Shown: positions 24,870 through 33,477, numbered from the stretch's first letter. The stretch is DNA of 64,000 bases from JAPLSN01 sp964482955 (GCA_964482955.1 CAYZZW010000005.1:34810-98809); one strand, 5' to 3'. Translations and numbers: made by a program. Notes: generated by a model from the sequence alone, not told the origin.

Positions 24870-25826
24870 TCACGCGGTCTTGTCCTTGGTCCATTGCTCG
24901 AAGACCCAGTCGTACGTCCATTCGGATTTGCAGTCGGGACAGATGGCGATGCCTTGGTCGCGATTCGCCTTGAGGTCCGAACCGCACGAACATGCGGGAG
25001 CCGGGAGAGCCCAAGGCCTGGCCTTCGACGGTTTCGCCTGGGCTTTGAACTCGCTGAACCAGTCGTCGTATTCGAGAAGTCCGGCCTTGATGAGCGCCGG
25101 CACGTTCTTGATCTTGGGCTTGTCTCGCGCCTTCTTTGCGCAGAACTGGACGAAGGCGAGTTGGTCCGGCTGAGCCAGCCCGAGGGAGGCGAAGCGGGCG
25201 CCGAGCGAGGTGAGGTCGGCAGGCGTGAAGTTCAATCCGACAGTCTTGAGGGATTGTGTCAATTCAGCAGCCGCGGGCAAGTTATCCACAAGCGCGGCCT
25301 CGCGCGCGTGCTGCTCTTTTAATTCTATTTCTTTTGGCTTTGCTTTGTGCACTTTCCCCTGGGGGAAACTGGGGTTTCCTCCGGGGAAACTGGGGTTTCC
25401 TCCGGGGAAACTGGGGTTTCCTCCGGGGAAAACTTTTTCAGCAAATTCCGGGTAGGTGATCCCGTCGATGATTTCGATCGACTCGCGCTTGAGTCCGGAC
25501 ACGATTTTGAAGTACCGCGCCTGGATTCCGTGGCTCGTTAGAACCCCCTTTTCCCGGAAAATAACCTCGTCGAGGAGCCGTTGCTTGAAAACGTACTCGA
25601 TGATTTCCCGGACCCATTCGACTGTTTCACGGCACTCATCCGCGAACAATAGTTCATTTTCTTCGTCCCATTTTCGGTAATATCCGGACCCGTAAATCGA
25701 GGAATATAGCTCGATCATGAAGCCGATCCCCTTGAGTCCGTACCGGGCTTTCACGAGCCGCATACTCGTTTCCCATGCCGTGTCGAGAGGAAAATAGTCA
25801 AGTCCGCGACGGGTCGGCCGGCCCAT
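24870..25826 (-). CDS. Phage replisome organiser-type protein (DUF4373 N-terminus, zinc ribbon C-terminus)
   Basis: The 318-residue protein opens with RRGLDYFPLDTAWETSMRLV and KGIGFMIELYSSIYG, a DUF4373 (Lin1244/Lin1753-like) winged-helix domain of phage replication initiators. Residues about 130-155 are three 7-residue repeats FPGGNPS encoded by 21-bp DNA iterons. The C-terminus has a Cys4-type ribbon (CSCGSDL...ICPDCKSEW). It probably binds the phage origin and recruits host replication proteins. In lambda the initiator gene O also contains the origin iterons. Confidence 0.72.
   Translation of the reverse strand: MGRPTRRGLDYFPLDTAWETSMRLVKARYGLKGIGFMIELYSSIYGSGYYRKWDEENELLFADECRETVEWVREIIEYVFKQRLLDEVIFREKGVLTSHGIQARYFKIVSGLKRESIEIIDGITYPEFAEKVFPGGNPSFPGGNPSFPGGNPSFPQGKVHKAKPKEIELKEQHAREAALVDNLPAAAELTQSLKTVGLNFTPADLTSLGARFASLGLAQPDQLAFVQFCAKKARDKPKIKNVPALIKAGLLEYDDWFSEFKAQAKPSKARPWALPAPACSCGSDLKANRDQGIAICPDCKSEWTYDWVFEQWTKDKTA
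25362..25433. repeat. Three and a half 21-bp iterons inside the replication gene, candidate origin
   Basis: The unit GGGGAAACTGGGGTTTCCTCC occurs perfectly at 25362, 25383 and 25404, plus a partial copy from 25425 to 25433. Each unit contains the inverted pair GGAAAC/GTTTCC. A TA-rich stretch (25318-25350) abuts one side. This repeats the lambda ori plan of palindromic iterons beside an AT-rich unwinding element within the initiator gene. Confidence 0.6.
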
Positions 25827-25830
25827 GGAT

Positions 25831-26574
25831 CTACTCCAATAGTTCGTTTATTTCACGAACAAACGATGACCACCGACCGTGACATCGCTTAGCGATCAAG
25901 GTCATTGTTTGAATGTCGATTCCAGCTAGATACCATTCTTCAAGTTGCTCGATAAGTCCGTCGGCATGATTTTCAAAATCGACCAATCGATTCCTGAGAA
26001 CGCCGCGGATGTAGTTTAGGTCTTTGATATATGGCTTTTCTTTTTCACTGGTGAGCATCCGGCATATTCCGCTGATATAGCGAATCGCCCCGCCGTCGAT
26101 ATCTGTTTTCATTGACGCAATATTGATTGCCTCCAGTGCCAACGGAAGACCGTAATCTTTCAGCACTTTTCTGGCTAGTTTGATCCCCGTCTCTGTCAGT
26201 GTCCTGCCCATCTTGGACTTGAACTCTTCATTAAACTTAACGAAGGCAAGGTCTGAGAGATCGTTGATCGAATCGCGCCATTCGATCATCATCTCAAGCT
26301 GTTCCCTCCGTTCGTTCAATTCATCAAGTTGCCTTTTCTGTTTCGTGATTGCCGAATCGTCGTCAAGCGTCCGGGCGCCTTTCCCGAGATTGCAGTCGGC
26401 ACAGGACGTAATGAGATTCATGATCTCGTTCGTCCCCCCTTCCGCTACCGGCTTGATGTGATCCAGATGAAGCACGATCTCTGGGGCCGAACGCCCGCAG
26501 TATTGACACTTGAAAGAATCACGCTTGAACACCTCAAAGCGTATTGATTTTGGAACTGGTATCCTTTCGCTCAT
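25831..26574 (-). CDS. HNH endonuclease with helical C-terminal domain
   Basis: The 247-residue protein has an N-terminal HNH motif: CQYCGRSAP, LHLDHIKPVAEGG, NLITSCADCNLGKGAR (residues about 23-66). The C-terminal two thirds are helical (KLARKVLKDYGLPLALEAIN) and unlike classic homing enzymes. It is located between SSB and the replication protein and is AT-richer than its neighbours. It could process replication intermediates or packaging ends, or be a replication accessory. The start is supported by GGATCAA. Confidence 0.8.
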   Translation of the reverse strand: MSERIPVPKSIRFEVFKRDSFKCQYCGRSAPEIVLHLDHIKPVAEGGTNEIMNLITSCADCNLGKGARTLDDDSAITKQKRQLDELNERREQLEMMIEWRDSINDLSDLAFVKFNEEFKSKMGRTLTETGIKLARKVLKDYGLPLALEAINIASMKTDIDGGAIRYISGICRMLTSEKEKPYIKDLNYIRGVLRNRLVDFENHADGLIEQLEEWYLAGIDIQTMTLIAKRCHGRWSSFVREINELLE

Positions 26575-26594
26575 TTGATCCTCCTTTTATTATT

Positions 26595-27053
26595 CTAGAA
26601 CGGAATGTCGTCGTCGAAAACGTCCGCCGGCCGCGAATCCCAGGGCGCCGGCGCGTCCGCCCGCGCTTCCCCGTGTCCGGCGTCGGGGGAGTCGGTCTGC
26701 GTGGCGCTATGGGCCGGTTTCGGATCGGCGAGCGGCTTGATGTCATGCGCGACGACGTAGACCTTGGATCGTGACTGCCCGTCCTGTTCCCAGCGGTCCT
26801 GTCGGAGCTCACCCTCGACGAGGATCTGCTTGCCCTTCACGAGCGAAGGGGCCTTCGCCTCCGCGAGCTTCGCCCATGCTTGCACGTCGAAGAACGACGC
26901 TTCGTTTTTCCACTCGCAGCCGTCGCCCTTCGGCGGGATGGAACGGTTGACCGCGATCGAGAAGTTGAGAACGGCGGTCCCGTTGTTCGTGTACTTGAGT
27001 TCGGAATCCCTCGTCAGGCGTCCGATCAAAACCGTAATGTTCGTGTCGCTCAA
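26595..27053 (-). CDS. ssb: Single-stranded DNA-binding protein
   Basis: The 152-residue protein starts at TTG 27053 (AAGGAGGCAACGAA). The OB-fold reads TNITVLIGRLTRDSELKYTN, AVLNFSIAVNRS and a KGKQILVEGELRQDRWEQDG block. The C-terminus is the acidic tip DDDIPF that recruits partner proteins in bacterial SSBs. It protects phage ssDNA during replication and recombination and is coupled by TTGA overlap to the MIB/HERC2-like gene. Confidence 0.92.
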   Translation of the reverse strand: MSDTNITVLIGRLTRDSELKYTNNGTAVLNFSIAVNRSIPPKGDGCEWKNEASFFDVQAWAKLAEAKAPSLVKGKQILVEGELRQDRWEQDGQSRSKVYVVAHDIKPLADPKPAHSATQTDSPDAGHGEARADAPAPWDSRPADVFDDDIPF

Positions 27054-27259
27054 TTCGTTGCCTCCTTGATGGTTCGCTTCGTGGTGTACTTCATCTGGTG
27101 CGCGGTCCGTTTTCCGGTCGGCCATTCGACGTACACCCATATTCCTTCGATCGCAATGCCGGTGACGGTTCCAGTGTTGCCCGGTCCTCCGTCTTCGTCC
27201 CCGCGGTCCCAATCTGGTCCGCGGATAACGCGTTGGCCGATGGCGAATTCCGTGATCAT
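27050..27259 (-). CDS. 69-residue MIB/HERC2-like domain protein
   Basis: The protein consists almost entirely of one domain with the pattern GQRVIRGPDWDRGDEDGGPG, then GTVTG and VYVEWPTGKRTAHQMKY. This matches the eukaryotic Mib-Herc2 consensus (G-x-RVxRGPDWxxGDxDGGxGxxGTV...VxWxxG). In Mind bomb ligases the domain binds protein peptides. Here it stands alone, coupled to SSB. A DNA-replication or protein-binding adaptor role is conceivable but not shown. Confidence 0.7.
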   Translation of the reverse strand: MITEFAIGQRVIRGPDWDRGDEDGGPGNTGTVTGIAIEGIWVYVEWPTGKRTAHQMKYTTKRTIKEATN

Positions 27260-27735
27260 TTGGCGGCCTCCATGATGGCGCGTTCGATGTATGCCCGATC
27301 TTCTTTCGATATATCGAGTTCATACGCGGCTTGATAAGCCGCCTCCGCGCACTTCCGCGCCGTTTCCTCGCGGGCTTTCCGCTCGCGTTCGGCGGCATAG
27401 GCTTCGATCAAGGTGGCGGCAAACTCGCGCTCTCTTGCGAGCATCGTTTTGGTCGGCTCTATATCGCGCACTCGATTGAATATCGCCAGCCCGTTCCCGC
27501 TTAAGAGATTTTCGCTAAACGCCTCGATGCGCTCCCATACTTCCCGCGCATCGCTCGTCACGGGCGCGTCGAGTAGGGCAAGGGCTTCGCGGACAAGCTT
27601 AAAATCCCCTAGCGTGAGTACCGCATCCCCAAATCCATACACAACATCGGAATCAGATCTAATCAACGGGCGCGAAGGTCCTATCTCTTCTGCCATCCTC
27701 GCGAACGGCTCCAACGCCTCGCGTATCTTGTCCAT
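27256..27735 (-). CDS. Helical early protein, unknown function
   Basis: The 159-residue protein starts at ATG 27735 and is rich in helices. It has a LVREALALLDAP block and a long charged C-terminal helix (AAERERKAREETARKCAEAA). It overlaps the start of the next gene by ATGA. The N-terminal part (KIREALEPFARMAEEIG) resembles short phage early proteins but no family can be named. Confidence 0.6.
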   Translation of the reverse strand: MDKIREALEPFARMAEEIGPSRPLIRSDSDVVYGFGDAVLTLGDFKLVREALALLDAPVTSDAREVWERIEAFSENLLSGNGLAIFNRVRDIEPTKTMLAREREFAATLIEAYAAERERKAREETARKCAEAAYQAAYELDISKEDRAYIERAIMEAAK

Positions 27736-27736
27736 C

Positions 27737-28078
27737 CTACACCTCCAGCGCCTTGAGCGCGGCTTCGCGTTCCTCGGTGGTGAGGGCGCGGGCAAAGCGC
27801 CATCCGGGGAATCCCGTGCGATACGGGAAACCATTTTCGACAATATACGCAGTAATCATTCTTGGCCCGCTCCATTCACATTCCGCGTGATCCTTCACCA
27901 TCGCAAACTTTCCGACGAGTTCTTTCCCGGTCGGTTCGTGGCGCGTGATCGCTGAGACGAGGCGGTCGAGGGCGGAGTTGGCTGTTGATTGATGTGCTGC
28001 GCTTAGTTCATATTCAGTAATGTGTAAAATTGTCTCCACATCTTCCCGCTGTTCTTTCGTCAGGTGGTCCAGGTTCAT
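27737..28078 (-). CDS. Early phage protein, unknown function
   Basis: The 113-residue protein starts at ATG 28078 (GGAGGAGCCGAA). It begins with a helical segment (NLDHLTKEQREDVETILHIT) and continues into a beta-rich part (GKFAMVKDHAECEW, YIVENGFPYRTGFPGWRFAR). No domain is recognised. It is embedded in a run of overlapping early genes. Confidence 0.6.
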   Translation of the reverse strand: MNLDHLTKEQREDVETILHITEYELSAAHQSTANSALDRLVSAITRHEPTGKELVGKFAMVKDHAECEWSGPRMITAYIVENGFPYRTGFPGWRFARALTTEEREAALKALEV

Positions 28079-28248
28079 TTCGGCTCCTCCTGTATTTTCA
28101 GGACAGAATACGACCCACCACCGCCACCACATCCAAGTTCCATCACGAAATTATGGCGGCATGCCCACATTCCTTCGATAGACGGCACTCCTGGAAACTC
28201 CGCGTCCAATTCGCGCAACGCGTTAAGGTAGTCTTGGTCTAGGTTCAT
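28075..28248 (-). CDS. 57-residue protein with Gly-rich segment
   Basis: The frame from ATG 28248 (GGGAGGACTAA) encodes NLDQDYLNALRELDAEFPG, then CRHNFVMELGCGGGGGSYS, and ends in an ATGA overlap with the next gene. The gene packing and RBS support coding. The function is unknown. Confidence 0.6.
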   Translation of the reverse strand: MNLDQDYLNALRELDAEFPGVPSIEGMWACRHNFVMELGCGGGGGSYSVLKIQEEPK

Positions 28249-28407
28249 TTAGTCCTCCCGTGAAAGCGCGAAAAGCTCGCGCACGGTCTGCTTGTGCTTC
28301 TTGGTGTACCGGGGATTTTTCACGATCCACCGGATGCCCTTGTTGAAATACGCGGTCAGGCGTTCCAGGATGCTCCTCTTCCGGGGTTTGTAGTGCTTGT
28401 GCTTCAT
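28249..28407 (-). CDS. 52-residue basic protein
   Basis: The frame from ATG 28407 (GGAGGGAAGC) encodes a strongly basic protein (KHKHYKPRKRSILERLTAYF, then KKHKQTVRELFALSRED). It overlaps the upstream gene by ATGA. Its charge suggests nucleic-acid binding, but that is only inference. Confidence 0.55.
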   Translation of the reverse strand: MKHKHYKPRKRSILERLTAYFNKGIRWIVKNPRYTKKHKQTVRELFALSRED

Positions 28408-28637
28408 GCTTCCTCCCTCCTCGGGTTCTCCCCGCATCCGTCGCAGTTGTTCGAGCTGCAGTCTCCGGGTCCGTACCCGCAGGGTCTGCGGTTCGCGAGC
28501 GTTCGCTCGATCTCGTCCTCGGAGCATCCTCGCTCGACGAGTATCCTTCGAAGCTTCTGGTTCTCCGCGAACAATTCCTCGACCGTCTTGATGCAGTCGT
28601 GGAGACACGCCTCAACCTTCAACGCCTGGTCGATCAT
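28404..28637 (-). CDS. Coiled-coil protein with Cys-rich tail
   Basis: The 77-residue protein has an N-terminal coiled coil (CLHDCIKTVEELFAENQKLR) and a C-terminal cluster of four Cys (CGYGPGDCSSNNCDGCG) that could bind a metal. It overlaps the end of the SbcD-SbcC gene and the start of the basic protein gene. The function is unknown. Confidence 0.6.
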   Translation of the reverse strand: MIDQALKVEACLHDCIKTVEELFAENQKLRRILVERGCSEDEIERTLANRRPCGYGPGDCSSNNCDGCGENPRREEA

Positions 28638-31600
28638 GCCGCTACTTCCTCCCCTTGCTTACGCGCTTCGAGCGCCCATACGTCGATCGTCTGCGACACC
28701 ATCGCTTGGATCTCCGTCGAGTGGGAAATGAGGATCGTGTGATGTCGGCCGGACTCGTCGTGCGCCGCTTCGAGCATGCGGAGGTAGTTCATGCGTGCTT
28801 CCGGATCGAGCGCGCCGTCTGTTTCGTCCTGGAACACGGTCAGGAAACGGATCCCCGTGTTTTGCGCACGTATCGCGGAAAACGCGTCGTAGATGGCGCG
28901 CTTGATCCACACGCCCTCGCCACCTGATAACGTCCCGATTTCCTGTTCTTCCCCGGTTTCCGAATCGAGGACGAAAATCTCGAACGTCTCGATCTGCTTC
29001 GTCTTCCCGCCCTTCCCGGCGATGCGCGTCGTGCGGAATTCCACGGAATAGCGCGGACTCTGGACCGCGAGGAGTCGGTTCGCCACAGTTGCGATGGACG
29101 GCGCGAGCGCGTCGAGTTCAAGCGCTTGGATCCCGTCTTTCCCGCACGCGGTTTCGAGTAGCCGCCAGTCGGCGAGTTCCACGGAAGCGGCTTTGAGTTC
29201 GATCTGAGCCTTCTCGCGTTCGGCCTTCCGGGCTTCAAGCGTCGCCTTCGTTTTTCCGTCCGATTCGAGATGCGCCCGGGCAGTCGCGATCGTCTCGCGA
29301 AGCGTGCTAGTTCGCGCTTGTTTTTCCGAGACATCGTTGTCAGCGCTGGACAGATCGAGCCGGACGGCGTTGGCGCCCGCGAAGTCCGCCTCGATACCTT
29401 TTCGCGTGATCATCTTCGCGTCGGCATTCCGGCGGGCGGTGTCCGCGCGCGTCCGGGCGGCGTCGATCTTGACCGTGGCTTCGTCGGCCTTCCGGATCGT
29501 CTCACGCGCGTCCGCCGCGCTCGTGAATGCAAGTTCGCCCTCGATGTCAGCGAGCCGCGACTCGCCCGCGAACGGAATCACTTTCGGCGGCGAAGGATAG
29601 ATGTTGACCGACAGGTCGGCTTCGGCCTCGGTAACGGCAGCGAGTGCTCCCGCCTTTTGGCGTTCCAGTTCTTCGATCTTCTTTTTCGCTTTGTCGTGCG
29701 CGTGCTTGATGGCGGCGAGCTTGTCGGCCGGAAGTGTTTGGCCGCACGTCGGGCACGTGTCGGAAACGGGCTTCGCAAGTCCAGCCTTCGTGACGGCGAT
29801 ATCGCGGTCGATCCGTTCGAGCGCCCGGCGTGCGTCATCGAACGCGGTTTGTCTCTTTTTCCTTTCCGCATGTGCGACGAGCGTCGCGGCCTGGAACTCT
29901 TTCGAGCGTTTCTGGTCCTCCGCGCGAAGGGTATCCCGCTCGGCGCGAAGTGTTTCGAGTTCGCGCTCAAGCGCTTCGATCTTGGCGAGTTCCGACTCTG
30001 CCGCGGCCCTTCCTTCCACGGCACTCTGAAAACCCGCGATTTCCTTTTCCGCGCGAGCGACATCGTCAAGCAGGATTCTGATCTCGCGATCGAGTTCGAC
30101 GAGCCGTGCTTCCTTCGCCCCGAGTTCGGCGACTCGGCGCGCGAGAGCCTCGCGGGCTTTCCGCGCGGTTTCCAGTTCCGCTTCGGCCAGCCCGAGTTCG
30201 TTCGTGGCAGCTTCCATGCGCTCGGTATGTTCGACGATCTCTCGGGCGACGGCTTCCAATTCGGCGTCCACGTTCGCGGCGGCTTCAACCGTCCATTCGA
30301 GCTTCTTCTTCCGCTCATCGAGTTCGTCTGCTCGTAGTTTCGCTTCGGCGCGGTACGCGTCGAGATAGTCGACGCCCGAGAGTTCGGCGAACAGTTCCTT
30401 CCGCTGGCCCTTCGTCGTCTCCGAAAGATCGGGCGCGAGCGTCGTCGGCCGCTGGGTCTGGAACGCGGTGCGGAGGTACATCGCGAGCGAGCCGAAGATC
30501 GATTCGATGGCGGCTTCGTAGGCGTCCTTCCGGCCGTTGATGTCCGCGACAGGCTCGAACCCAGCCCCGGTGTCCTTCCACAGGAAATACTCGGCGGCTC
30601 CCGACACGATATCGGCGCGGACCGTGATAAGCGCGCGATACCGAACGCCCGTCCGAGTGTCCGTGAAGTAAAGGTCCCGGCACGAGTCCCGAAGTCGGAA
30701 ATGATCCTTGAGCGCGCCCGTCCGCGTGAGCATCTGCGGCCAGGGGTGCATGTTCTCGAGGATGGTTGTCTTCCCGGCGCCGTTCGTCCCGATCATGGCG
30801 ATGACGCCCGGGTCGTAGGCGTCGAGATCGAGGACGATCTCGTCTTTCCTTTGGTTCTTCCAGATGCCCTTCGCTCCTCGGAGGATGAGCTTGTTGATCC
30901 GAATGTGCGCGCCCGCGAGCGCGATACCGTGCGCGGCCGCGACGCGTTCGAGCTCGTCGGCTTTCGAGAGCGCGGACTCGGGGATGTCGACCGACGAGTT
31001 TTCGCCCCACACGGCGACCTTTTCGCGAAGCGTCTTTTTCTCGGTGATCTCACCCGCGCGGATGGTTTCGGTCGGGATGATGTTCAGGGTCACGCGGGAT
31101 CCGGGAAGCGCGCCATTGGCTAGGAGCTTCGCAAGGAGCGCGTCGGTATCGACCAACGCAGCGTCTTCGCGCGTCGCGGTCGTTTCGACCCATACGAGCT
31201 TTCCCTCGACGCGCCCCGTCCATGTTTCCCCGAACGTGTGGGATATCTTCATCCGTTGCGGGTGCGAAAAGTCGATGCGGGAAACCTCAACCGATCGCGA
31301 GCCGTTGTCCTCCGCGCTTCCGAATAGATCGTCGTTATGGGTCGGGTTCCAGCCATCGTTCCCGATATAGACGAGGTTACATCCGGCCTTGTGCGTCTCG
31401 CCCCAGCTTTGCGGAACGATGCTTCCCGGGTAGTACGCGGGGATGCCGCCGATCTGCTGGGGTTCGTGGATGTCGCCGAGGGCGATGTAGTCGGCCCCAA
31501 CGGCAGCGAGGTCGTCGCGGGACACCGCAAGCCCGTGGCCGTTCTCGACTCCGAAACCCGTGGCGGTCCTTGCACCGGAAACCTGGCCGTGGTACAACAG

Positions 31601-32155
31601 GACGCAGGGAAGTTCGGGATGCTGTTCTCTGAATCCGGCAAGACCCAAGAACAACGCCCGCATAGACGCTCGCACGGCCGCATCGGCCTCGTCCTTCCCG
31701 GTGGCTTCTCCGTTCGCGAGAAGCCACTTTTTATTCGGTTCGGGAACTCCGAAGAGAAGAAGCTCGTCGCGTTGGTCGATCCGGTAATCCCGAATGACCT
31801 TCCTTCCGATGTCCCCGGCGCTCGCCCCGAGATAGTACGGCTTCCCCGGTTTCAGGATGACAATCGGGTTCTCGGTATCAAGCTGTTCGAACACGTCGAG
31901 CGAACCGTCCGTGTCGTGGGAAGGCGTTCCGTAGATCATCGCGACGGGCGCGAGGTTCGCGAGCCGCCGGATGCATTCGACGAACGCGGGGAACATCGAT
32001 CCGGCCGTGTTCTGGACCGGTCCGTCCCAAATGTCGCCCGAGAGTACGATTAGGTCGACGTCCTTGGCCTCGGCTTCGACCGTGTCGAGGCTCGCGCATA
32101 TCTCCGGGTACATGTCCCGGCGGAAATGCAAATCGGCGAGATGCAGCAGTTTCAT
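28634..32155 (-). CDS. SbcD-SbcC (Mre11-Rad50) fusion nuclease-ATPase
   Basis: One 1173-residue frame joins both subunits of the Mre11-Rad50 complex. Residues about 1-400 are the SbcD phosphoesterase: LHLADLHF, LIVLSGDIWDG, YGTPSHD, YHGQVSG (187) and GDIHEPQ (225). From about 425 follows SbcC: Walker A IGTNGAGKTT (455), long coiled coils, zinc hook CPTCGQ (800), signature LSGGEG (1075), Walker B TVFQDETDGALD (1106) and an ISHS switch. The complex opens hairpins and blocked DNA ends. Phages normally encode it as two genes (T4 gp47/gp46). The start at ATG 32155 was chosen because the SbcD motif begins there. Confidence 0.92.
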   Translation of the reverse strand: MKLLHLADLHFRRDMYPEICASLDTVEAEAKDVDLIVLSGDIWDGPVQNTAGSMFPAFVECIRRLANLAPVAMIYGTPSHDTDGSLDVFEQLDTENPIVILKPGKPYYLGASAGDIGRKVIRDYRIDQRDELLLFGVPEPNKKWLLANGEATGKDEADAAVRASMRALFLGLAGFREQHPELPCVLLYHGQVSGARTATGFGVENGHGLAVSRDDLAAVGADYIALGDIHEPQQIGGIPAYYPGSIVPQSWGETHKAGCNLVYIGNDGWNPTHNDDLFGSAEDNGSRSVEVSRIDFSHPQRMKISHTFGETWTGRVEGKLVWVETTATREDAALVDTDALLAKLLANGALPGSRVTLNIIPTETIRAGEITEKKTLREKVAVWGENSSVDIPESALSKADELERVAAAHGIALAGAHIRINKLILRGAKGIWKNQRKDEIVLDLDAYDPGVIAMIGTNGAGKTTILENMHPWPQMLTRTGALKDHFRLRDSCRDLYFTDTRTGVRYRALITVRADIVSGAAEYFLWKDTGAGFEPVADINGRKDAYEAAIESIFGSLAMYLRTAFQTQRPTTLAPDLSETTKGQRKELFAELSGVDYLDAYRAEAKLRADELDERKKKLEWTVEAAANVDAELEAVAREIVEHTERMEAATNELGLAEAELETARKAREALARRVAELGAKEARLVELDREIRILLDDVARAEKEIAGFQSAVEGRAAAESELAKIEALERELETLRAERDTLRAEDQKRSKEFQAATLVAHAERKKRQTAFDDARRALERIDRDIAVTKAGLAKPVSDTCPTCGQTLPADKLAAIKHAHDKAKKKIEELERQKAGALAAVTEAEADLSVNIYPSPPKVIPFAGESRLADIEGELAFTSAADARETIRKADEATVKIDAARTRADTARRNADAKMITRKGIEADFAGANAVRLDLSSADNDVSEKQARTSTLRETIATARAHLESDGKTKATLEARKAEREKAQIELKAASVELADWRLLETACGKDGIQALELDALAPSIATVANRLLAVQSPRYSVEFRTTRIAGKGGKTKQIETFEIFVLDSETGEEQEIGTLSGGEGVWIKRAIYDAFSAIRAQNTGIRFLTVFQDETDGALDPEARMNYLRMLEAAHDESGRHHTILISHSTEIQAMVSQTIDVWALEARKQGEEVAA

Positions 32156-32313
32156 GCGCTCATCCTTTCGGCGCTCGTTACGCGCCAGATGTTCCGAACC
32201 TCGCGCGGGACGCGAGCGAGCGCGCGACGGCGCGCCTCCCGCTCGTTCCGCGCGGCCAGGACGACGAGCATGAGTCCCGACGTCCCGACGATGAACACGC
32301 GGTAATCTTTCAT
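32152..32313 (-). CDS. 53-residue protein
   Basis: The frame from ATG 32313 encodes KDYRVFIVGTSGLMLVVLAA, then a charged helix (NEREARRRALARVPREV). It overlaps the stop of the upstream gene (ATGA at 32313-32310) and the start of sbcDC. The small alpha/beta outline resembles no family I can name. Confidence 0.6.
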   Translation of the reverse strand: MKDYRVFIVGTSGLMLVVLAARNEREARRRALARVPREVRNIWRVTSAERMSA

Positions 32314-33347
32314 GACGCCGCCCTCGCCTTCCGGCGCCGTTCCTGTTCGGAACACATGTCGAGGTACTTCCGAAGGGTTTCAAGACCGGTGGCCGGGTCG
32401 TTGACGATGGGGGTCAGCTTGGCTTTCTGCTCGGAATTGAGCAGGGCCGAGTTGAGGTAATCGTTCAACGCATTCCGCGTCGCCTCGATGAGGTCTTCAT
32501 CCGTCGGTTCGCCGTCGAACAGCGCGTCCACGCCACGTCCGGCGGGCGCCGCCGGCGGGATGATCTTCGGCTCGGGCGCGGGTTCGACCGAGCGCATGGG
32601 CCGTTCGGCCGACGCTGTGTGAGCGGGAAGCGCGGGCGCGGACTGAGCCGGACCGAACAGCGCCGCCGTGTTGCCCGCGAGGTTGTCGAGCATCCGGTCC
32701 ATGACCATCTTGTTTTTCGAGTTGATGATGATGCGCGAGAAAAGGAAAATCCGCGTCGCGTCGTCAGGGTCTTTTTTCGAGAAAAGCCCCTTGATCCCAG
32801 TGGGGATCCCGAGGATGGCGACCGTCGCGCGGTTCCGGGCGCCCGTGTTCGCGCGCTGGCGCCCGACCTTGCGGAACTCAAGCCGCTTGGCCTTGAGCTC
32901 AAGCTGAGAGAATGGAATTTTCCCCGGTCGGCCGTACTGGTCCTTGTTGTCCCAGTCGGCCTTCCCGTTGATCTCCGCTTCGTCGGTTCGTGTACCGACG
33001 TCGAATTCGTACTCGCACGCGGACCCGTAGACCATCTGTCCGTCCGGCCCCATGAGCATCGCCTGGGAGCGCCCAACGTAGCATCCGTCGCCTTCGAGGC
33101 GCGTCGATTCTGCCGCTTCGTTGTACGACACACCGGCCGCCGCGGCGAACTTGTCGAGCGTTTCTTTCTTCGGCATGTACGACTTGCCGCCGTCCATCTC
33201 GTGGAACTCGTCTTTCCGAACCTCGACGGCTTCGATGTGGACCTCGTGGAGCGGCGAAAGCTCTTCGAGATGCGAAGGCTTCACGAACGACTTCACGGGC
33301 TTGCCTTTGAAGGTATCGATGAAATCCCTTGCTTGCTTCGGCGTCAT
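32310..33347 (-). CDS. Conserved-type phage early protein, possible recombination (annealing) protein
   Basis: The 345-residue protein starts at ATG 33347 (GGAGGAAGATC). Residues about 50-200 look like a folded domain with DGGKSYMPKKETLDKFAAAA, GDGCYVGRSQAMLMG and RQRANTGARNRATVAILGIP. The TGARNRA-LGIP stretch recalls the TKARGRAL/YARRY-LGI motif of single-strand annealing proteins. The C-terminal part has a Pro-rich linker and a helical tail. Position beside sbcDC fits recombination, but the family is not recognised. Confidence 0.5.
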   Translation of the reverse strand: MTPKQARDFIDTFKGKPVKSFVKPSHLEELSPLHEVHIEAVEVRKDEFHEMDGGKSYMPKKETLDKFAAAAGVSYNEAAESTRLEGDGCYVGRSQAMLMGPDGQMVYGSACEYEFDVGTRTDEAEINGKADWDNKDQYGRPGKIPFSQLELKAKRLEFRKVGRQRANTGARNRATVAILGIPTGIKGLFSKKDPDDATRIFLFSRIIINSKNKMVMDRMLDNLAGNTAALFGPAQSAPALPAHTASAERPMRSVEPAPEPKIIPPAAPAGRGVDALFDGEPTDEDLIEATRNALNDYLNSALLNSEQKAKLTPIVNDPATGLETLRKYLDMCSEQERRRKARAAS

Positions 33348-33365
33348 GATCTTCCTCCTCTGGAA

Positions 33366-33468
33366 GAAAAAACCGGGCGGGGCGTCGGGGGGTACGACGT
33401 GCGTTCCCCGCCCGGCAGGGGTGAGGAGGCTACCCCGAAAGCGAACGCCCCGCTTCCGGGATAGCCTC
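33366..33468 (-). terminator. Two stacked hairpins ending in a rho-independent terminator
   Basis: Transcript order: first GAGGCTA/TAGCCTC (33468-33462 with 33432-33426) enclosing a CCCGgAAGCG/CGCTTtCGGGG stem, then CCGGGCGGGG/CCCCGCCCGG (33415-33406 with 33382-33373) followed by TTTTTTC. It separates two early genes that have no promoter between them, so it should act as a partial terminator. Confidence 0.7.
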
Positions 33469-33477
33469 GTCTAATCG

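Noticed and set aside
25362..25433. Short direct repeats considered as a CRISPR array
   Set aside because: The 21-bp units are back-to-back with no spacers, lie in frame within a gene and have no cas genes nearby.
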